Of a stretch of 64,000 nucleotides of DNA, positions 58,572-64,000 are shown piece after piece. Position 1 is the first letter of the stretch. The number at the start of each line of letters is the position of its first letter. The stretch lies in NCBI GenBank assembly GCA_035295745.1, contig DATGIL010000052.1:1-64000 (forward strand). Direction: 5' to 3'. The stretch comes from JAIQFL01 sp035295745 (GTDB lineage: Bacteria; Acidobacteriota; Terriglobia; Bryobacterales; Bryobacteraceae). Below the pieces are notes generated by a model. It saw only the letters and a list, made by a program, of their open reading frames with translations. It was not told where the DNA came from and searched no databases. A program made the position numbers and the translations under genes.

Positions 58572-59507
58572 ATGAAAGTAGAAGTAGTGCTCACGGAAGC
58601 GGATATTTCGCAGGAATTTGCGGAGGCGATGGAAGCGCGCGACCTCCCAGAGAAGTTTTTCTTCTGGTTTCCCAGGTCGGCCAAGGAATGGGCGGCGCTC
58701 GCCGGAGATCCTGAATTGTACGGCGGCCTTTGGGAGACGTGGAATGAGATCGCTGCGTCCGCGCCTGTTCTGGCGGAGCACTTCGGCGGCCGGCGTGTGC
58801 CCGTAATCAGTTTCGGCGCGGGCGAAGGTGGGCGCGATCGCGTACTGATGGACGCGCTCAAGGACGCTGGCTGCGAATGTCTTTATTTTCCTGTAGATGC
58901 GAGCCAGGCGATGCTCGAGATGGCATGCGCTGGGGCGGAAGACGAAGACATCGAAACGGTGGGGATCAAGGCCGATATCTCTAGCCCTGTCCACTTGGTG
59001 TATGCAGCCGACGCGGCTGAACCTCCCCGGCTCTTTATCATGTCCGGCAACACCATGGGAGCTTTCGATCCGCTGGCTGAGATCCGCTACGTCGCGCAAT
59101 GCATGAAACCGGACGATCGCCTGATTATCGATGGAGAGATCTTCGATCCCGCCAAGAGCATGGGGCGCCGCGACAATCCCTCCTCAAGGAAGTTCGTTTC
59201 GGCCCTGCTCGCAAGCGTAGGAATCGAAGACGATGACGGCGAGATCGGCTTTATTCTTAAGCGCGATGACCGCCACACGGGCTTGCAGATGATCACCCGC
59301 TTCTTCCGCGCGGTACGCGACCTTTCGGCAACGGTTGGCGGTCAGGAGATCTCCCTGGAGCGGGGCGAGCGGATCGGGATGAACTTCCAGTACGCCTACA
59401 CGCCGGACGCCTTCCGCTGGCTGGTGACGCAACAGGGCGGGCTCGAAATTCTCAAGGAATACTCCAGCCCCGACACCCGATTCCTGACCGTGTTGTGTAA
59501 GAAGTAA
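58572..59507 (+). CDS. EgtD-like histidine-specific SAM-dependent methyltransferase
   Basis: A 311-aa cytosolic protein resembling the Methyltransf_33/EgtD family, which trimethylates histidine to hercynine in ergothioneine synthesis or acts on related substrates. Visible family features are YGGLWETWNEIAASAPVLAE, the SAM-binding loop VISFGAGEGGRDRVLMDALK, LYFPVDASQAMLEMA, FIMSGNTMGAFDPLAEIRYV and LIIDGEIFDPAKS. No egtB sulfoxide synthase adjoins it, so the substrate may differ. The ATG at 58572 has no ribosome site; CATAAT (58554-58559) lies 12 nt upstream, so the transcript may be leaderless. The gene converges with the protease at 59565. Confidence 0.8.
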   Translation: MKVEVVLTEADISQEFAEAMEARDLPEKFFFWFPRSAKEWAALAGDPELYGGLWETWNEIAASAPVLAEHFGGRRVPVISFGAGEGGRDRVLMDALKDAGCECLYFPVDASQAMLEMACAGAEDEDIETVGIKADISSPVHLVYAADAAEPPRLFIMSGNTMGAFDPLAEIRYVAQCMKPDDRLIIDGEIFDPAKSMGRRDNPSSRKFVSALLASVGIEDDDGEIGFILKRDDRHTGLQMITRFFRAVRDLSATVGGQEISLERGERIGMNFQYAYTPDAFRWLVTQQGGLEILKEYSSPDTRFLTVLCKK

Positions 59508-59564
59508 GAGTCGCGTGCACGCAGACGCTTGCAGCGAGCCCGCGCCCGTAGGCAAGCGATGACC

Positions 59565-61568
59565 TTACTGGAACGTGACCGTCGTTTCGCGATACCAGTG
59601 TTGTCCGGAATCGTCTATGCCCCAAAACTCGAAATACTGAATTCCCTTGGGGAAGCCGCCCGTGCCCGAGAGGGGAGCCGAAATCGAACCCTTCGCTGGA
59701 ATCTGGCCGGTGCCGAACCAGCTCTTGATGCTCGACGAATAGTCGGTGCCGTTTACTTTGACCGTCGTCAACTGCGTCGCTTCGCCCGCGGTCTCCGTCA
59801 GATTCACGGTGAAGCTCCACTGGCCCGAAGCAGCCTGTACCTGGCTTGGAGTGATTGTCGCCACGATATTGGACTGATCCACTGCTACTGTGGCCGTCAC
59901 GTTGATGAACTGCGGTGCGGCCGCGCCCGAGAGTATCGTTACCGTGCTGGTGTACTGTCCCGGCTGGCCGAGAACGCTCGGATCCACGGAAATCGTTACC
60001 GTCGCAGGAGAACTTGTGGAGACATTGCCGGTCGTGGTGGAGACCAGAAGCCAGTTCGCGTCGGCGCGCAGTTTGTAGGTCACCGTTCCGGCAGCTTGCG
60101 TGACCAGGTGAATGGTCTGTGCAGCCGGAGCCACATGGTTCGCAACCTTGAAAGTCAGCCCGCTCTTGTCGGATGTCACTTGCGACGCCGGCAAGTCTTC
60201 CAGATATGTCTTCAAAGCGGGATACGCATTTGAGAACCTGCCATAGCCAACGACATTGGGCTGGATCTCGCAGGCGGAGAGCACGTCAGAAGCCGGCCCG
60301 TAGGTCAGAGTCCCCACAATCACGCCCGGGCTACTAAACAGCGGCGAACCCGAGGAGCCGGGCTCCGTCCGTCCCTTGTCCCAAAGCACCGAGAGGTACA
60401 GGTTGCCGGGTGCGATGTCGCCTTCCACGTCTACGGTCTCATCTGCCACGCGTTCCCCAAAAGAGATGCGCTTCCAGGATCCCATCGGGTGGTGGATTCC
60501 TGTGAGCGCACTGCTGACCGGGGGATCGGTCGGATCCCATCCCGAAAATGTGACGCCATTGGGCAGATCCTTCAATAGCACCAGGCTATAGTCGCCGTCT
60601 TCGATGGTGGCCCACTCAATCAGGTCGCCGCCCTGTGTCGATTTCGTACTCGAATCGCGGCTCGCGGGAGGAGTTCCTCCGCAGGTGGACGTCTGGTAGG
60701 TCCAATATACTTCGATGCTGCGTGCGGCGGCCTCATTGTTGATGCAATGGCCGGCGGTAAGGAAATAGGGCTTGAGACTGTTGTCGCGTGTGCCCACCAG
60801 AGACCCCGAACACAAGTACTCCGAGCCTTGGTCCTCGAACGTGATCTGTCCCACCATGGGCATCGCAGTCTTCCATTCCGGATAGCAATTGGGATCGAGG
60901 TGGCAGTAGTCTGCGGGGTCGGTAGTGCCGGCGTTGGGTGACGGCTGTAGACCGACCCCGTCCAGGAGCGACGCCTTGGATCTTTGCCTGGAAGCCTGGT
61001 GAGCGATCGTATGGATTTCAAAAGGAGGGACGCCCTCCGCGGGCACCCCGGCACCCGGCTGGTATTCGAGGATCACCGACTCGGACGGGATGGCGGCGCT
61101 CCAGAAGTGGCCGTCGTCGTAGAGTCCGGTGCCGGTGTAAGGTCCTGCCACATGGCTGCCGTCGTGGAGCCATACGGAGCCGGCACCCACCGAGAAATTT
61201 CGGAATTCCACGCGCAGGCCGCTCGAACCAGGAGAACGCAATGACATGCGCCAGACGCGAGCCCCCTCGCTGGTGACTTCCCAAGCTCCGTGGGACAGAA
61301 TTCCGGATGGTAAGGTCCGGTGTACGCCTGTCCTCATCCGGGGACCCGGCCCAGACAGGACCGAGACTTCAGAGCCGCTCAGTGGTGCCAGAGCAAACTC
61401 CAGAGGTTTCGAAAGGCCGAGCCGAATACCCGGTGGCGGCGCCTCGACGCGTGAGGCTCGCTCCGTGACGGCGTACTGGACAGGCTCTTTACGGGTTCCC
61501 GGCTGGGCTCCCGCGACGGCAACCCCTAAAAGGGCGACTGCCCATGCCGAATATAGATGGTGGCGCAT
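59565..61568 (-). CDS. Exported trypsin-fold serine protease with C-terminal beta domains
   Basis: About 667 aa from ATG 61568. The signal peptide is SAWAVALLGVAVAGAQ. An N-terminal beta domain (about 90-160; RVEFRNFSVGAGSVWLHDGS) precedes a lysyl-endopeptidase-like trypsin fold with the catalytic triad: His in YFLTAGHCINN (about 273), Asp in EDGDYSLVLLKD (about 326) and Ser in TEPGSSGSPLFSS (about 408). The C-terminus holds Ig-like and BACON-like repeats (KLRADANWLLVSTTTGNVST) and a last domain with FEFWGIDDSGQHWYRETTVT. It is probably secreted and degrades proteins outside the cell. It stands alone. Confidence 0.88.
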   Translation of the reverse strand: MRHHLYSAWAVALLGVAVAGAQPGTRKEPVQYAVTERASRVEAPPPGIRLGLSKPLEFALAPLSGSEVSVLSGPGPRMRTGVHRTLPSGILSHGAWEVTSEGARVWRMSLRSPGSSGLRVEFRNFSVGAGSVWLHDGSHVAGPYTGTGLYDDGHFWSAAIPSESVILEYQPGAGVPAEGVPPFEIHTIAHQASRQRSKASLLDGVGLQPSPNAGTTDPADYCHLDPNCYPEWKTAMPMVGQITFEDQGSEYLCSGSLVGTRDNSLKPYFLTAGHCINNEAAARSIEVYWTYQTSTCGGTPPASRDSSTKSTQGGDLIEWATIEDGDYSLVLLKDLPNGVTFSGWDPTDPPVSSALTGIHHPMGSWKRISFGERVADETVDVEGDIAPGNLYLSVLWDKGRTEPGSSGSPLFSSPGVIVGTLTYGPASDVLSACEIQPNVVGYGRFSNAYPALKTYLEDLPASQVTSDKSGLTFKVANHVAPAAQTIHLVTQAAGTVTYKLRADANWLLVSTTTGNVSTSSPATVTISVDPSVLGQPGQYTSTVTILSGAAAPQFINVTATVAVDQSNIVATITPSQVQAASGQWSFTVNLTETAGEATQLTTVKVNGTDYSSSIKSWFGTGQIPAKGSISAPLSGTGGFPKGIQYFEFWGIDDSGQHWYRETTVTFQ

Positions 61569-61852
61569 GGTTCGAACCTCGACTCTACGGCTGGCAAGTT
61601 CAACCAAACAAGATTAGAAATAGTTACAGGAGGTCAATAACTACGTGCTGATAACGGAATGAGAATAACCAAAGGAGTACTGCGGGCCACATGCCATCCT
61701 CAATGCTGATAGTCTGCCAGTGATGCGGAAGTGCGTGCCTGGGACGGCCGGCGCCTATGCCGTATGGATTGGAACAGGACTTGGATGGTGCTGCCTGGGC
61801 TTGCATGATTGTGCACCGCTGGGAGTATCCCCGGAAGGGCTATGATTGCCCA
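61569..61852. other. Intergenic, nothing recognised
   Basis: The spacer between the protease start (61568, minus) and the acetyltransferase end (61853) holds no protein-like frame. The first 60 bases upstream of the protease are AT-rich and probably contain its promoter. Confidence 0.3.
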
Positions 61853-62611
61853 TCACTTCACGACATCGGCGGCAACCAGGTTCCCGCACGGCACGAAGCC
61901 CGCCTTCTGGAGGGTCCTTCGGCTCGCCATATTGCCTATATTGCAACGCGCCGCGGGAACGCTGCCTCCCGCCCGGCAAGCCGCCTTCAGTTCCTGAACC
62001 AGATAAGCTCCCAACCCCCTGCCGCGAAACGGCTCCACGATTCTCATGTAGAGGTCGCCATAGGGGCGGTTGTAGTGATAGAGAACTCCTCCGGTTCCGG
62101 CAATCTCGCCGTGCAACGTTACGACCCAGCCGGCGGTGTCGTCCAGATCCATCATGCTCAACCGCTCCGCGTCTCCGGCTACGGTGGAACGAAAGCCGGC
62201 GCCCTCCGGCGCAAGCCGTGTTTCGAACCGATCCTCGAACAGGATCGCCTCGGCACGGACATTCTGACCGAAAGTGTGCAGCATCACGGACAGGAGCGTC
62301 GCGTTGGTCTGCGTTTCGATGATGCTTGGGCTGCACGTCGCCAGCAAAGTCGTGAACAGGTCAAAGACCCGCTGCCGGGAGTCTCGCTTGACATAAAACT
62401 CATACAGCGCGTGCGAGGTTTTCCAAGGCCCGGCGACTGCCACCGACCCGTAACCCACCGTGGCGCTGTCGAGATCCAATGCGTATTCGATCGTCCAGCC
62501 AGGGCGGGCATGGATCGAATCATGAATGATCTGGCAGTCCATTTCCTCGCGGTAGGATTCCCGGAGCGGCGCTATTTCTTTCGGCTCGCAAACTCGAACG
62601 GAGATCGACAT
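61853..62611 (-). CDS. GNAT-family N-acetyltransferase
   Basis: A 252-aa cytosolic protein from ATG 62611. The N-terminal half (ALYEFYVKRDSRQRVFDLFT) is a GNAT-like domain that may have lost cofactor binding. The C-terminal half has the acetyl-CoA motif in VEPFRGRGLGAYLVQELKAA and the following NIGNMASRRTLQKAGFVPCG, which is the usual order of GNAT motifs A and B. The acceptor substrate cannot be told. It follows the metallopeptidase-TPR gene by 40 bp on the same strand, so cotranscription is likely. An in-frame ATG at 62629 would add six residues. Confidence 0.85.
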   Translation of the reverse strand: MSISVRVCEPKEIAPLRESYREEMDCQIIHDSIHARPGWTIEYALDLDSATVGYGSVAVAGPWKTSHALYEFYVKRDSRQRVFDLFTTLLATCSPSIIETQTNATLLSVMLHTFGQNVRAEAILFEDRFETRLAPEGAGFRSTVAGDAERLSMMDLDDTAGWVVTLHGEIAGTGGVLYHYNRPYGDLYMRIVEPFRGRGLGAYLVQELKAACRAGGSVPAARCNIGNMASRRTLQKAGFVPCGNLVAADVVK

Positions 62612-62651
62612 TCTGCCATATTTTGGCATTTCCGAACTTCCGAAGTTGCCT

Positions 62652-64000
62652 CTACGGGTTCCGATCCAGCAACTGCTGCAAGCGATCCAGCGCGGCGAGT
62701 TGCTCGGGATTGTGCGTCTGAGTGCGAGCCTTGTCTACCAACAACCTGGCCTGTGCGATGTCGCCGAGTTGCCGGTGCGCCTCGGCCAGATTGTAGAAAT
62801 AGCGATAGGCGTGCTCCGGTCCCAGGTGCTTGATGGCGTGAAACTCCCCGAGCGCTTCGCGGTAGCTCCCGCCGCGCACCAATGCGACCGCCAGTTCGAA
62901 GTGCGCCTCGTCCAGGGCGGGATCGAGACGGATCGCGGTGCGCAGGGCGTCGACGGCTTCGTTTCGGCGGTTTCCGATGTTCAGCACTTTCGCGTATTGG
63001 AGATACAGACGCGCGTCGGTCGCGCCGAGACCCACCGCACGCGCGAAGTGAGGCAAAGCCTCGCTATTCCGCCGTTCGCGCGCCAGAAATTCGGCCCATC
63101 CCTGCTCGACCTCCCAGCGATTCTCATATTCGCGGGACAGCTCCTTGTAAGCCGACAACGCGCGATCGAGATGGCTCCGATCTTCGGAAAGCATATCCGC
63201 CAGCGCCAGCCGTGCCGGTAAAGAGGAATTGGGCTCGATCTGCAGATCCCCGTCCGACGCCGGAAGGTGGAGATCGAAAACTGCGGCGTTGAAGCGGTTG
63301 CCGGTGACGTAGCCCTCGAGATCTTGCTGCACCCTCGCGATCGGCTTGCCGTAGCTGTTTTGAAAAGCCGTGACCGAGTCGCCAACCTTGAGCGCGTCCA
63401 TCATGAGGTGCAGTTTCGGAGCATATCGGTCGTCCAGTGTGAGCATGTGGACAAGGGCCCAACTCTCCGCGTAGAAGATCTCCGCCCGTCCCTTCTGGGT
63501 GTACAGCGGCGAGTTGGCGCCTGCGGAAAGCAGCGATCGCAGATCGATCCATCGCTCCCTGGCAAGCGTCCGGGCGCGTCCTGGGATCAGGTCACCGACC
63601 ACGATCTTCGATCCGGACGCTTCCATACTCGCGTACAGTTCGGCCAGACCTTCATTCAGCCAGGGCGGGATCTGCATTTTGGTCTGCCGCAGGAGCAGGT
63701 GTGTATACTCGTGAATCGCCGTCGGGTAGAGGTCGCGCGACGGGTTCTTCATGACGATGTAGTCGTGTTCAGCGCCGGGTTGGAAGAACGCGTCGGCGAC
63801 CTCGCTGGGTCGATAGGGCAGGTATTCTTTGTCCGACCGGAAGGAAATGATGCGGACGGGGCGGACGGCGGTTCCATTCAGTGCGAATGCTTGTTGGAAG
63901 AAGCTGTGGACCTGTTCAAACTGCTCAATCAGATCCGTGCCATCGCGTTCTCCGGCGGTGGTGAACAACTCGAAATTGACGGAACGAACCCGGATCCAGG
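62652..64000 (-). CDS. DUF1570/peptidase MA-like metallopeptidase with TPR repeats, 5' end beyond the window
   Basis: The frame is open to the last base of the window; WIRVRSVNFELFTTAGERDG at its visible N-terminus is inside the domain, so the start lies further right. A gluzincin-type zinc motif is clear: AIHEYTHLLLRQ, followed by NEGLAELYASME with the third ligand Glu. Then AESWALVHMLTLDDR completes the peptidase MA-like domain (to about residue 220). The C-terminal 200 residues are TPR helix pairs (RLYLQYAKVLNIGNRRNEAV; YRYFYNLAEAHRQLGDIAQA). Such proteins are usually exported in Acidobacteria. The signal peptide cannot be seen here. Confidence 0.85.
   Translation of the reverse strand, partial: WIRVRSVNFELFTTAGERDGTDLIEQFEQVHSFFQQAFALNGTAVRPVRIISFRSDKEYLPYRPSEVADAFFQPGAEHDYIVMKNPSRDLYPTAIHEYTHLLLRQTKMQIPPWLNEGLAELYASMEASGSKIVVGDLIPGRARTLARERWIDLRSLLSAGANSPLYTQKGRAEIFYAESWALVHMLTLDDRYAPKLHLMMDALKVGDSVTAFQNSYGKPIARVQQDLEGYVTGNRFNAAVFDLHLPASDGDLQIEPNSSLPARLALADMLSEDRSHLDRALSAYKELSREYENRWEVEQGWAEFLARERRNSEALPHFARAVGLGATDARLYLQYAKVLNIGNRRNEAVDALRTAIRLDPALDEAHFELAVALVRGGSYREALGEFHAIKHLGPEHAYRYFYNLAEAHRQLGDIAQARLLVDKARTQTHNPEQLAALDRLQQLLDRNP

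Noticed and set aside
59526..59558. Inverted repeat CGCTTGC/GCAAGCG between the EgtD-like gene and the protease
   Set aside because: A 19-base loop and no T-run make it weak as a terminator; seven base pairs can arise by chance.
1..64000. CRISPR array, rRNA operon, intact tRNA or prophage
   Set aside because: No regularly spaced repeats, no rRNA-like stretches, no foldable tRNA and no phage structural genes were seen by eye.

Overview
The window looks like a soil Acidobacteriota chromosome of the Solibacter/Bryobacter type. The basis is high GC, two Oar-like TonB-dependent receptors with an N-terminal carboxypeptidase-regulatory domain, a soil-associated TIGR03435 protein, a PadR plus ADOP-type permease pair, two PEP-CTERM proteins, a secreted TPR-CHAT protein, and many exported peptidases and propellers. 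This is inference from gene content; there is no rRNA or other marker gene to fix the taxon. I saw no rRNA, tRNA, CRISPR array or complete insertion sequence.

Layout. 1-1315: edge of a possible IS66-like element and two unknown genes. 1536-14274 (minus): M28 peptidase, amidohydrolase and TonB-dependent receptor in one tight run, then a propeller protein, an unknown exported protein and a TPR-CHAT protein. 14471-18852: fatty-acid desaturase, DUF1801 protein, a small SelW-like gene with an in-frame TGA (probable selenoprotein), a TIGR03435 protein, a Tat-exported cupin, and a Phd antitoxin followed by a frameshifted PIN toxin. 18857-26645 (minus): an MdtABC-like RND efflux operon with one adaptor and two permeases. 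26739-35758: CDGSH protein, two exported propellers, a PEP-CTERM metalloprotease candidate, LpxA, a Tat-exported sugar-isomerase-like protein and an M14 carboxypeptidase. 36016-40666: PEP-CTERM protein, sterol-desaturase-family protein, ADOP permease and PadR regulator.

41069-47393 (minus) is the most coherent functional unit. An OmcA/MtrC-type decaheme cytochrome, a DmsE/MtrA-type decaheme cytochrome, an MtrB/PioB-type barrel and a tetraheme cytochrome lie in one operon with ATGA overlaps, together 24 CxxCH sites. This is the gene set of a trans-outer-membrane electron conduit. 47727-52415 encodes a large DUF4011-helicase-Vsr protein, an architecture associated with phage defence. 52654-64000 holds a second TonB-dependent receptor with small exported proteins, an EgtD-like methyltransferase, a trypsin-fold protease, a GNAT acetyltransferase and a metallopeptidase-TPR protein cut by the window edge.

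The points most worth following are the hidden selenoprotein with its SECIS-like hairpin, the MtrCAB-like conduit, the broken PIN toxin beside an intact antitoxin, G-run repeats (one translated into a cytochrome leader), and Gly/Arg-rich insertions shared by unrelated exported enzymes.
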